Shown piece by piece: positions 55,686 to 64,000 of a stretch of 64,000 nucleotides of DNA. The notes below the pieces were generated by a model. That model was not told the origin of the DNA, made no database searches, and saw nothing but the letters and a program-made list of their open reading frames with translations. The stretch is from Polynucleobacter meluiroseus. Lineage in GTDB: Bacteria > Pseudomonadota > Gammaproteobacteria > Burkholderiales > Burkholderiaceae. The position numbers and the translations under genes were made by a program. Position 1 is the first letter of the stretch. Each line of letters begins with the position of its first letter. The stretch spans positions 1 to 64,000 of the forward strand of contig NZ_OANS01000001.1 in assembly GCF_900205755.1 (NCBI RefSeq), written 5' to 3'.

Positions 55686-57131
55686 ATGAGCACTGTTACA
55701 GATTTAAACGAATTCGTTGCAACGCGTTGCGCGATTGCAGATATTTCCTTATCGGATTTTGGCCGCAAAGAAATTGCGATTGCCGAAACTGAGATGCCTG
55801 GCCTGATAGCAATTCGTGATGAATTCGCAACGCAACAACCCTTGCGTGGGGCGCGCATCACTGGCTCCTTGCACATGACCATTCAAACAGCGGTATTGAT
55901 TGAAACGCTCGAAGCCTTGGGTGCAGAAGTGCAATGGGCTTCCTGTAATATTTTCTCCACTCAGGATCATGCCGCCGCAGCCATTGCTGCCAACGGTACC
56001 CCCGTGTTTGCGATTAAAGGTGAGACCCTCGAGCAGTATTGGGATTACACGCACCGCATCTTCGAGTGGGCGGATGGCGGTTACACCAATATGATTTTGG
56101 ATGATGGTGGCGACGCAACTTTGTTGCTACACCTAGGTGCCCGTGCTGAAAAAGATCAAGCTTGCATCAGCCACCCTAGTAGCGAAGAAGAAACAATCTT
56201 GTTTGCCGCTATCAAGAACAAGCTGGCCATTGACCCTACTTGGTACTCAACGCGCTTAGCTAAAGTTAAAGGCGTCACCGAAGAAACTACTACTGGCGTA
56301 CATCGCCTCTATCAAATGTTTGCTAAGGGCGAATTGATGTTCCCAGCAATCAACGTAAATGACTCCGTGACTAAGAGTAAGTTCGACAATCTCTATGGTT
56401 GCCGCGAATCTTTAGTTGACGCAATCAAGCGTGCAACGGATGTCATGGTGGCTGGTAAGGTTGCTGTGGTCTGTGGTTACGGCGATGTGGGTAAAGGCTC
56501 AGCGCAAGCCTTGCGTGCTTTGTCAGCACAAGTATGGGTGACCGAAGTCGATCCTATTTGCGCTTTGCAAGCAGCTATGGAAGGCTATCGCGTTGTAACC
56601 ATGGATTACGCTGCTGATAAAGCCGATATCTTTGTTTCCGCGACCGGTAACTACCATGTGATTACCCATGACCATATGGTGAAGATGAAGAACCAAGCCA
56701 TCGTTTGTAACATTGGCCACTTTGATAATGAAATCGATATTGCTGGTATTGAAAAATACCGTTGGGAAGAAATCAAGCCCCAAGTTGACCATGTGATTTT
56801 CCCTGCGAGCAATGGCTTGCCAGAGAGACGCATCATCATTTTGGCAAAAGGCCGTTTAGTAAATCTGGGCTGTGGTACTGGACACCCTTCTTACGTCATG
56901 AGCTCCTCTTTTGCAAACCAAGTGATTGCACAGATTGAATTGTGGAATGCGGTAGGGACTGATAAATACCCAGTCGGCGTCTACACCTTGCCTAAGCACT
57001 TAGATGAAAAAGTGGCGCGTTTACAGCTCAAAACTCTCAATGCGCAATTAACGGTTTTATCTGACCAGCAGGCCACCTACATTGGTGTAACAAAGGAAGG
57101 TCCATACAAGACCGACCACTATCGTTATTAA
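55686..57131 (+). CDS. ahcY: S-adenosylhomocysteine hydrolase
   Basis: 481 residues. [20 protein letters not shown] binds NAD, and the substrate residues lie in [16 protein letters not shown] and [20 protein letters not shown]. It splits SAH to adenosine and homocysteine. TGGAG precedes the ATG at 55686. Controlled by the upstream SAH riboswitch; cotranscribed with metF. Confidence 0.97.
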   Translation: MSTVTDLNEFVATRCAIADISLSDFGRKEIAIAETEMPGLIAIRDEFATQQPLRGARITGSLHMTIQTAVLIETLEALGAEVQWASCNIFSTQDHAAAAIAANGTPVFAIKGETLEQYWDYTHRIFEWADGGYTNMILDDGGDATLLLHLGARAEKDQACISHPSSEEETILFAAIKNKLAIDPTWYSTRLAKVKGVTEETTTGVHRLYQMFAKGELMFPAINVNDSVTKSKFDNLYGCRESLVDAIKRATDVMVAGKVAVVCGYGDVGKGSAQALRALSAQVWVTEVDPICALQAAMEGYRVVTMDYAADKADIFVSATGNYHVITHDHMVKMKNQAIVCNIGHFDNEIDIAGIEKYRWEEIKPQVDHVIFPASNGLPERRIIILAKGRLVNLGCGTGHPSYVMSSSFANQVIAQIELWNAVGTDKYPVGVYTLPKHLDEKVARLQLKTLNAQLTVLSDQQATYIGVTKEGPYKTDHYRY

Positions 57132-57156
57132 TCAGAAAGTAGACAGGCCCAAGATC

Positions 57157-57987
57157 ATGGAATTAAGTATTGAATTCTTCCCTCCAAAAACACCAGAGGG
57201 AGAAAACAAGTTACGGCTGGTGCGCGAGCGTTTGAGTGAGGAACTCAAGCCCGCGTTTTATTCCGTGACCTTTGGGGCTGGCGGCTCTACGCAGTCAGGG
57301 ACATTAAAGGTAGTGAGTGATATTCACGCTGCTGGCGCAAGCGTAGCGCCCCATTTATCTTGTGTTGGCAGTTCGCGCGATAGCGTGCGCGAGATGCTCA
57401 AGCAGTATCAAGCTTTAGGCATTAAGCGTATTGTCGCTTTACGCGGTGACCTGCCATCTGGTATGGGGCAGTACGGTGAGTTCCATCACGCTAATGAATT
57501 AGTGGAATTTATTCGTCTCGAGACAGGCGACTGGTTTCATATTGATGTTGCAGCTTATCCAGAAAGTCACCCGCAAGCAAAGTCACCAGCGAGTGATATT
57601 GGCTTCTTTGTACAAAAAATGAAAGCGGGCGCGAATTCCGCGGTGACCCAGTATTTTTATAACAGCGATGCTTACTTCCGTTTTGTGGATGAGGCATACG
57701 ACTTAGGAGTTACCCAGCCAATCATCCCTGGGATCATGCCGATTACCAATAGTACGCAACTGCTGCGTTTTTCAGATGCCTGCGGCGCTGAAATTCCTCG
57801 TTGGATTCGTTTGCGTTTGCAATCCTATGGTGATGACACTGCTTCTATCCGCGCTTTTGGCGAAGAGGTGGTAACTGACTTGTGCGACCAACTATTGTCT
57901 GTTGGCGCGCCCGGTATCCATTTTTACTCCCTCAATCAAGCGGATGCCGTTCTTGGCATCACCGAGAATCTGAATTTACCGAGCTGA
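57157..57987 (+). CDS. metF: 5,10-methylenetetrahydrofolate reductase
   Basis: 276 residues, a TIM barrel with ELSIEFFPPKTPEGENKLRL, ALRGDLPSG and FIQKM-like FFVQKMKAGANSAVTQYFYN signatures. It makes methyl-THF for homocysteine remethylation, closing the cycle started by metK and ahcY. Starts 25 bases after ahcY. Its 3' end overlaps the convergent cyclo-ligase gene by 12 bases. Confidence 0.95.
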   Translation: MELSIEFFPPKTPEGENKLRLVRERLSEELKPAFYSVTFGAGGSTQSGTLKVVSDIHAAGASVAPHLSCVGSSRDSVREMLKQYQALGIKRIVALRGDLPSGMGQYGEFHHANELVEFIRLETGDWFHIDVAAYPESHPQAKSPASDIGFFVQKMKAGANSAVTQYFYNSDAYFRFVDEAYDLGVTQPIIPGIMPITNSTQLLRFSDACGAEIPRWIRLRLQSYGDDTASIRAFGEEVVTDLCDQLLSVGAPGIHFYSLNQADAVLGITENLNLPS

Positions 57988-58611
57988 GTTGTGGATGCCT
58001 GATTCGGTCAGCATGATGTCCAGAGGTTCATCATGCGTTTGACTTTGCCATTGGGCATCATTGAGTTTTTGCCAATCAAAACCAATACCCACGCAGAGTA
58101 AGTCTGGTTTAGCCTGTCTTAATTGGGCTAAGGTGCGGTCAAAGTAGCCACCACCGTAGCCAAGGCGCCAAAAATAGTGCCTAGTTGCACTCATCGATTC
58201 AGACCAGCCTACGCAAGGAATCAAAATACAGTCTGGCGCGATTTGAGCCCTACGCGGATTATTGGGATCAGGCTCGGGTACGCCGTGCTGACTAGGAATT
58301 AAGGTGTCACCCTCTTGCCAAGCATAAAAATCTAAATGTTTGTCTGGGCGTGCAAAAGGTAAGCAGAGCCGTCGCGCTTTATCCTCCTCGACCCAAGTGA
58401 GCAAAGAACCGCGCAGATCAACTTCATCTTGAATTGGCCAATATAGGGCGATAGATCCTAAGCGAGAGGCGTTCTTTTGGAGAAAGTCCTGCAAATGAGA
58501 GAGCAGGGCGGTCTTTAAGGGCACATCGTCGCCGCAAGCCGCAAAGCTTTTTCTTTGCGCCAATAAGTCTTGACGGAGGGTTTTTACAGAATTGCCGTGC
58601 ATAACCGACAT
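57976..58611 (-). CDS. 5-formyltetrahydrofolate cyclo-ligase
   Basis: 211 residues. LRQDLLAQRKSFA near the start, then IALYWPIQDEVDLRGSLLTW and RLGYGGGYFDRTLAQL at the end are signatures. It returns 5-formyl-THF to the active folate pool, so it fits beside metF. ATG at 58611 or 58602; the longer frame would run into the divergent transglycosylase gene. Confidence 0.85.
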   Translation of the reverse strand: MSVMHGNSVKTLRQDLLAQRKSFAACGDDVPLKTALLSHLQDFLQKNASRLGSIALYWPIQDEVDLRGSLLTWVEEDKARRLCLPFARPDKHLDFYAWQEGDTLIPSQHGVPEPDPNNPRRAQIAPDCILIPCVGWSESMSATRHYFWRLGYGGGYFDRTLAQLRQAKPDLLCVGIGFDWQKLNDAQWQSQTHDEPLDIMLTESGIHNSAR

Positions 58612-58707
58612 TATCAGGCGAAAATTGAGAAATGAAGTCATTGCTGAAGCACAGTCTTCGGAGCAATAAAGAAGTACCATTTTTAATGATTTAAATAAGG
58701 CTGGAAA

Positions 58708-60672
58708 TTGAAAAAGAAGTTTGGAACGCGAAAAAGCACATATCCGCTTTGCTTCGGAGCGCTGCTCTTGGCTTTTGCTATGGGCAGCCCGAGCCAGGCA
58801 GCTGACGCCGTTAAGAAATCGAGTCAAGCCAAGTCGTATGTAAATAAGGTAACAGCAGCGGATCTTACCGATAGCGACCGAACTTTCATGGAATTACGTG
58901 AAGCCGCTAAAAAGAATGACGTACCGCGCACCCAACAACTTGCAGCTAGCTTAGTGAACTACCCATACGACGATTACGTTGCCTACTTTCGCATCAAGCC
59001 ACAGTTATTTGATAGTGCTGGAGGCGCTCGTGCAGACACCATTGCAGATTCTCAAGTTCTGGCTTTTTTAAATCAATATCAAGGCAGCGCTCTCGCTGAT
59101 CGGATGCGGAACGATTGGTTATTGGTTTTGGGTAAGCGTAAGGACTGGGCCCGCTTTGACGCCGAATACCCTAAGTTTGTATTGGACGATGACACCCAAG
59201 TAAAGTGCTACGCCCTGCAAGCAAAATTAGCACAGGGAGAAAACCCAACGAAAGTGGGAATAGACGCCCGTGCCGTGCTGACCGATCCGCGTTATTACGG
59301 ACAGGCCTGTCAAGAGCTTGTGCCCGCTTTAGCGGGGGCTGGTGGACTCAGCCCAAGTGAAGCCAAGGCTTTGGGCCGAGCAGCCAGTGAAATGGGTTTT
59401 GACACTATGGCGCGCCGTGTAGGTGGAGAAGATCCGATTGCGGATATCGTGAAAGCTGCCAAAGCCGACCCAGCAAAAACTTATAAAGAGTTTTCACGCA
59501 ATGCCGCGCGTTACAGCAAAGAGAACCAAGCGGTTGCTTGGGGAGTCATTGGCCAGTTTTTGGCAAAATCATTGGATTCAAATGCGGATGATGCCTATCG
59601 TTTGCAACAAGAGTTGGGTTACAACGAGCTTTTATCCACCGAAAGTCAAGAGTGGAAAGTGCGCGCTGGTTTGCGAGCAAAAGATTGGACCTTAGTGAAA
59701 GGTGGAATTGAGGGTATGAACCCAGCTGTGCGGACTAAAGACCCCGCATGGACCTATTGGTACGGACGCGCTCTAGCAGTGAGCGGTCAAAATGACAAAG
59801 CGCGCGAAAATTTTGAGCTGATTGCAGACCAGTTCAACTTCTATGGACAACTAGCGCGTGAAGAGCTGGGTAAAAGCAATCACGCGCCTGCTAAAACTAA
59901 AGTGACAGATCAAGAAATCGATGCGATGGCCACGCGCAAGGGCTTTGTCAGGGGTGAGCGCTTATATGCCATGAATCTGCGCTTTGAAGGCAATCGTGAA
60001 TGGAATTGGGAATTGCGCAATATGAGTGATAAGCAGTTGCTCGCTTCGGCCGAATATGCCAAACGGATTAGTCTGTATGACCGCGTAGTGAATACTGCGG
60101 ATCGAACTAAGCAAGAGCATGACTTTAGTTTGCGTTATCCAACGCCTTACCGAGATGAACTGTCCCCGATTGCCAAGCAAATAGATTTGAACTTAGCTTG
60201 GACCTACGGATTGATTCGTCAAGAATCTCGCTTCATCATGAACGCCTCCTCTTCAGTCGGTGCCTCTGGATTAATGCAGGTGATGCCGAATACTGCCAAG
60301 TATGTTGCAAAGAAAATTGGTATGACTTCTTACACCAACGAGCGTTTGAGTGATACTGGTACGAATCTGACTTTGGGAAGCAACTATCTCAATATGGTTC
60401 TTGGCGATTTAGATGGTTCATGGGTGTTGGCATCGGCCGCCTATAACGCGGGCCCGTCTCGATCAAAAGCCTGGCGTGAAAAACTCACCAGCCCCACTGA
60501 GGGCGCCATCTTTGTTGAAACCATTCCATTTAATGAGACACGCACTTACGTGAAGAATGTCTTAGCCAACGCGACTTATTATTCAGCGGTAATGAACGGC
60601 CAAGTGCAATCTTTAAAGCAGCGCTTAGGCGTCATTGCTCCTAAAGTAGCCTCTCAATCAGAATTACCCTAA
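58708..60672 (+). CDS. slt: Soluble lytic murein transglycosylase (Slt family)
   Basis: 654 residues with a signal peptide (cleavage after SQAA), a long helical superhelical ring domain (about 60-480) and a C-terminal transglycosylase domain. E506 is the catalytic acid (LIRQESRFIMNASSSVGASG, LMQVMPNTAKYV), with AAYNAGPSR following. It cleaves glycan strands to anhydromuropeptides, which AmpG-like permeases import. TTG start at 58708 behind AAGGCTGGA. Confidence 0.9.
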   Translation: MKKKFGTRKSTYPLCFGALLLAFAMGSPSQAADAVKKSSQAKSYVNKVTAADLTDSDRTFMELREAAKKNDVPRTQQLAASLVNYPYDDYVAYFRIKPQLFDSAGGARADTIADSQVLAFLNQYQGSALADRMRNDWLLVLGKRKDWARFDAEYPKFVLDDDTQVKCYALQAKLAQGENPTKVGIDARAVLTDPRYYGQACQELVPALAGAGGLSPSEAKALGRAASEMGFDTMARRVGGEDPIADIVKAAKADPAKTYKEFSRNAARYSKENQAVAWGVIGQFLAKSLDSNADDAYRLQQELGYNELLSTESQEWKVRAGLRAKDWTLVKGGIEGMNPAVRTKDPAWTYWYGRALAVSGQNDKARENFELIADQFNFYGQLAREELGKSNHAPAKTKVTDQEIDAMATRKGFVRGERLYAMNLRFEGNREWNWELRNMSDKQLLASAEYAKRISLYDRVVNTADRTKQEHDFSLRYPTPYRDELSPIAKQIDLNLAWTYGLIRQESRFIMNASSSVGASGLMQVMPNTAKYVAKKIGMTSYTNERLSDTGTNLTLGSNYLNMVLGDLDGSWVLASAAYNAGPSRSKAWREKLTSPTEGAIFVETIPFNETRTYVKNVLANATYYSAVMNGQVQSLKQRLGVIAPKVASQSELP

Positions 60673-60695
60673 GCACTTCTCACCATTGGAACTCT

Positions 60696-61604
60696 ATGAA
60701 ATATGACATCTTATTGATCGGCGGCAATGGCTTTGTTGGTAGAGTCCTAGCCGCCCAATTACAGGCCGCAGGATATTCCGTATTAATGCCAACCCGTCAC
60801 ATGGCCAGTGCGCGTGAATTACGGATGTTGCCAAAGATTCATCTTGAAGAGGCAGATGTACAAGAGTTCGATGATTTACAAAAACTGTGCGCTCGGATCA
60901 AGCCAAGTGGGGCAGTCATTAACTTGGTCGGAATGTTGCATGACAAACCGGGTGAGCCCTATGGCTCAGGATTTAAAGCCGCTCATGTAGATTTACCTAA
61001 AAATATTATTACCGCAATGCAATTGGCCGGCCTCAAGCGCTACCTTCATATGAGTGCCTTAGGCGCAGACTCGCATGGACCTTCTATGTATCAGCGAAGC
61101 AAGGGCGATGGTGCGGCTGCAGTGGTGGCCAGCAATTTAGATTGGACTATTTTTAGGCCTTCCGTAGTATTTGGAGCGCAAGATCAATTCATTAACCTTT
61201 TCGCCAAGCTCACCAAGTTTTTACCAGTTATGCCTTTGGCACATTCAGGAGCGCAGTTTCAGCCGGTGAGCGTCGATGATGTAGCCAGTGCGTTTACTAA
61301 GTCACTCAAGATGCCAAATACGATTCATCAGTCATATGATTTGGTTGGTCCTACCGTTTACACCATGAAACAGATTGTGGAGTTTGCGGCTAAGAAGGTG
61401 CATAGTAAGTGCGTGATTATTCCTGTGCCTGATTTTGTAGGCTATTTGCAAGCCCTTGCTTTTGAATATCTACCGCTGCCTACTTTAATGTCGCGGGACA
61501 ATATCGACTCAATGAAGTCGCCTAATATTTTGCCGCTCAATGGCCAAGATGCCCTTACTGATGTGTTCGGGATCAGTCGACGCACACTTGAAGGCATGAA
61601 ATAA
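60696..61604 (+). CDS. NDUFA9-like NAD(P)-binding (atypical SDR) protein
   Basis: 302 residues. [20 protein letters not shown] binds NAD(P); [20 protein letters not shown] keeps a YxxxK-like Tyr/Lys pair. Similar to the mitochondrial complex I subunit NDUFA9. A catalytic or structural role is possible. Starts 23 bases after slt. Confidence 0.85.
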   Translation: MKYDILLIGGNGFVGRVLAAQLQAAGYSVLMPTRHMASARELRMLPKIHLEEADVQEFDDLQKLCARIKPSGAVINLVGMLHDKPGEPYGSGFKAAHVDLPKNIITAMQLAGLKRYLHMSALGADSHGPSMYQRSKGDGAAAVVASNLDWTIFRPSVVFGAQDQFINLFAKLTKFLPVMPLAHSGAQFQPVSVDDVASAFTKSLKMPNTIHQSYDLVGPTVYTMKQIVEFAAKKVHSKCVIIPVPDFVGYLQALAFEYLPLPTLMSRDNIDSMKSPNILPLNGQDALTDVFGISRRTLEGMK

Positions 61605-61608
61605 GCCA

Positions 61609-62733
61609 ATGAAAATCTATGCTGTAGGCGGAGCCATACGAGATACTCTGATGGCTTTGCCTGTGCACGATGTGGATTATGTCGTCGTGGGTGCTAGCGT
61701 CGATGAGATGCTTGCACTAGGATTTCGCCCAGTTGGAAAAGATTTCCCCGTTTTTTTGCATCCAGATACTCAGGCTGAGTATGCCTTGGCACGCACGGAG
61801 CGTAAGACCGGCGTAGGGTACAGGGGCTTCATGTTCTATGCTGACCCCACGGTGACTTTAGAAGAAGATTTGGAGCGCCGCGATTTGACGATTAACGCCA
61901 TGGCGCAAGAAGTAGATGCCAATGGTCAGTGGTTCGGCCCGATTATCGATCCTTACAATGGTCAAGAAGATTTAGCTAAAAAAGTATTTCGTCATGTCTC
62001 GGATGCGTTTGCAGAGGACCCTCTCCGCCTATTGCGGATCGCCCGTTTCGCTGCGCGCTTTCCTGAATTTATTGTTGCAGCAGAAACATTAGATGCTCTA
62101 AAGGCCATTGTGCATTCAGGCGAGTTAGCAGCCTTATCCCCTGAGCGAGTTTGGCAAGAGTTGGCTAGGGGCTTTATTGCTGACAAGCCAATGCGTATGT
62201 TTCAAGTGTTACTCGATACGGGAGCAGCAAAAGCACTCTTGCCTGAAGCTTTAGTGAACGAACTGGTAGAAGAGTCTTATCGTGAAGAATTGATCGCATA
62301 CCTGCATGCAAGTGATGTGCGTCTTGAAAATCGCTGCGCAGTCGTGTTGATGCATTTGCCTGCACAGGAGATTCGTGACTGGTCTGAGCAGGTGCGCATG
62401 CCTCATGAGGTGCGGGACTTCTGTGAAATTTTCAGCACCTTGCATCAACTAACCATGCAGCATAAAGATGGGGCCTATCAAGCAAATGGGGTTTTGACTT
62501 GGTTTAATCGCGCCGATGTTTGGCGTAAACCAGAGCGTGCTCAAGCTTTAATGAAGTTGGCGCAGAGCATAGGCGTTCAAGTCAGCCGTTTAAACGAGGC
62601 GATGTTGGCTGCTCAACAACTTAATCCAGCTGAAATCATTGTGAGACTTTCAGAAGTCGATCGCTTGAACGGCGAGCGGATTAAGAGTGCTGTTGAAGAA
62701 GCGCGCTTGTTGGCAATTGCTACAGCTCTCTAG
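61609..62733 (+). CDS. cca: CCA tRNA nucleotidyltransferase
   Basis: 374 residues. [20 protein letters not shown] holds the nucleotidyl-transferase Asp pair, [11 protein letters not shown] and [17 protein letters not shown] follow. It adds or repairs the CCA end of tRNA. It lacks a full HD domain at its C-terminus by eye. Starts 4 bases after the NDUFA9-like gene. Confidence 0.9.
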   Translation: MKIYAVGGAIRDTLMALPVHDVDYVVVGASVDEMLALGFRPVGKDFPVFLHPDTQAEYALARTERKTGVGYRGFMFYADPTVTLEEDLERRDLTINAMAQEVDANGQWFGPIIDPYNGQEDLAKKVFRHVSDAFAEDPLRLLRIARFAARFPEFIVAAETLDALKAIVHSGELAALSPERVWQELARGFIADKPMRMFQVLLDTGAAKALLPEALVNELVEESYREELIAYLHASDVRLENRCAVVLMHLPAQEIRDWSEQVRMPHEVRDFCEIFSTLHQLTMQHKDGAYQANGVLTWFNRADVWRKPERAQALMKLAQSIGVQVSRLNEAMLAAQQLNPAEIIVRLSEVDRLNGERIKSAVEEARLLAIATAL

Positions 62734-62744
62734 CGCGCTCTAAA

Positions 62745-63932
62745 TTACAGTCGGTTCCTGCCCCTGAGTCCCGGCAAATCTTCTAATCTGTAATCGGGTA
62801 ATAAAGTCTGCAATTTCTTTGAGAAAGCGAAGGCTTTAAAGAGTTCGCCCATCTCAGCTTCAGACAATAGTTTTTGCAGAGCATTCGAGATGGGCAAAAA
62901 TATTTCTGGCTTAGTAGGGTCTCCTATTTCCAAGGCGATATCGCCAATACCCGCATCTAGCAAATAGGCTGCTTGATTAGTGAGAAAAACATCATCTACG
63001 TTTTCTGCCAGCGCATTACGAGCCAGTTGCAGCCACTCCACGTGGGTCGTTAAATCACACAGACCCGGTAAATGAAAGGGGTCTTGAATAGCATGGTGGC
63101 GATGATGCGCCATTAAAGTCCCCGCCAGTCTTTGCGGATGGTAATACTCGTTTTCTGGAAACCCATAATCAAAGGTCAGAAATAAGCCGGTGTCCAATTG
63201 TTGTGCCACATGACGGATCCACGCGTTGGCTTGTAAATGGAGTTCAGTCACATAGCCCTCTGAAAAGTGACTGGTAAGCAAGGCCTCGGGTAGTAAATCT
63301 TGCTCAACAGGTTGCCCACTTTTCCAAAGGAATTGATCATTTGCAAATGTGACCCCGTACCAATACCAAAAACCATTCTGATAGATGATGGCCTCACAAG
63401 GGATGGCATCAATCACCTCGTTTGCCAAAATAATGCCTTGATAGTCTTTTGGTAGCGCAGTTAACCAAGTGCATTGTGTTGGGAGTGCTTTTTCAGTGAG
63501 CAGCTGGCTGAGTCGCTTTTCTTGTTTTTGCGCAAGATCGGGAGAGATTTCAATGATGTCGTAACGATCTAGCCCAAAATCAAGCTCAGCAAGACGGCTT
63601 AGGATGGATTGCGCTAGTTTTCCAGTGCCAGCACCAAACTCCAGAATTTGTGTGGGTAGGCCTCTAGCCTTCAAGCCCTCCAATATGGGTAGCAAGGTAG
63701 TGACAATAGTTGCACCAAAAAGCGGTGAAAGCTCAGGCGCTGTAGTGAAATCTCCGCCTGCCCCTAATTTATGGGCTCCCGCGCTGTAGTAACCGAAGCC
63801 AGGCTCATATAAGGCCATCTCCATATAGCGGGAAAAGGGGATCCAACCGCCCCGAGAATCAATTTCATGGGCAATTTTTGTACTAAGGAGCTGGCTGTGC
63901 TCCATTTCTGCGCTGGTCAAGGTAATATCCAT
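62745..63932 (-). CDS. MidA/NDUFAF7-like SAM-dependent methyltransferase
   Basis: 395 residues. GWIPFSRYMEMALYEPGFGY at the start, the SAM motif ILEFGAGTGKLAQSIL and later FLTFDYGFPENEYYHPQR are signatures of the MidA/NDUFAF7 group. The mitochondrial relative methylates an arginine of a complex I subunit. Converges on cca with 11 bases between the stops. Confidence 0.85.
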   Translation of the reverse strand: MDITLTSAEMEHSQLLSTKIAHEIDSRGGWIPFSRYMEMALYEPGFGYYSAGAHKLGAGGDFTTAPELSPLFGATIVTTLLPILEGLKARGLPTQILEFGAGTGKLAQSILSRLAELDFGLDRYDIIEISPDLAQKQEKRLSQLLTEKALPTQCTWLTALPKDYQGIILANEVIDAIPCEAIIYQNGFWYWYGVTFANDQFLWKSGQPVEQDLLPEALLTSHFSEGYVTELHLQANAWIRHVAQQLDTGLFLTFDYGFPENEYYHPQRLAGTLMAHHRHHAIQDPFHLPGLCDLTTHVEWLQLARNALAENVDDVFLTNQAAYLLDAGIGDIALEIGDPTKPEIFLPISNALQKLLSEAEMGELFKAFAFSKKLQTLLPDYRLEDLPGLRGRNRL

Positions 63933-64000
63933 AGTCGCTAGTCTAAGAGAATTTAAGTGAACCCCAGTTCAATACCTACCGCGCAGCAAAAGAAAGCAGT

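Overview
The window looks like a stretch of chromosome from a small-genome freshwater betaproteobacterium of the Polynucleobacter type (Burkholderiaceae). The grounds are: moderately AT-rich sequence; a phasin (polyhydroxyalkanoate storage); the metX-metW pair; a DksA of the one-cysteine 'CEET' form; an S-adenosylhomocysteine riboswitch in front of ahcY; a SlmA-type regulator; and the order gatCAB / mreBCD-mrdA-rodA. This is inference from gene content and protein style, not a database match. No rRNA, intact tRNA, CRISPR array, insertion sequence or phage genes were seen.

Region 1 (1-8.3 kb) is accessory. Short, mostly single-gene units (membrane protein, YefM/YoeB-type toxin-antitoxin pair, NTF2-like protein, FixJ-type response regulator, secreted COG4315-type lipoprotein, secreted histidine phosphatase, TPR protein, a DUF4239-like gene with an in-frame stop, a secreted protein) are separated by repeated modules. 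At least three of these look like decayed 3' halves of a tRNA gene, probably tRNA-Phe, each followed by a hairpin terminator. The layout suggests serial integration at a tRNA 3' end, with the recombinase lost or outside the window.

Region 2 (8.3-23 kb) holds redox and envelope genes: a SorAB-like sulfite dehydrogenase and its cytochrome c, an MFS transporter, flavin reductase, small lipoproteins, a tautomerase, glutathione reductase, outer-membrane beta-barrels, an OmpA/Pal-like lipoprotein with an elaborate hairpin leader, Dps, an OFA-type MFS transporter, a double CDGSH iron-sulfur protein, a phasin with possible operators, an Hc1-like nucleoid protein, a phosphoglycerate-mutase-like phosphatase and a MOSC protein.

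Region 3 (23-38.5 kb) is mostly read leftward: peptide chain release factor 3 with no AUG/GUG/UUG start, an rRNA pseudouridine synthase, DctA (rightward), a Ser/Thr kinase fused to a universal-stress domain behind a metallophosphoesterase, an LpxL-family acyltransferase, carbonic anhydrase, an LpxO-like hydroxylase, HU, and the rod-shape operon mreB-mreC-mreD-mrdA-rodA.

Region 4 (38.5-64 kb) is housekeeping: gatCAB; DUF484-xerC; a CobW-type metallochaperone GTPase; dksA-argB-slmA-metX-metW-ampG-like; xthA and pyrE divergent with only 8 bp between them; dapF; two more LpxL-family acyltransferases; metK; the SAH riboswitch with ahcY and metF (the activated-methyl cycle); 5-formyl-THF cyclo-ligase; a soluble lytic transglycosylase; an NDUFA9-like protein; cca; and a MidA/NDUFAF7-like methyltransferase. 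Many neighbours overlap by 4 bp (ATGA), so translational coupling is common.

The observations most worth checking are the tRNA-remnant array, the non-canonical prfC start, the mutually exclusive hairpins covering the ribosome-binding site of the OmpA-like lipoprotein, and the kinase-stress-domain/phosphatase pair.
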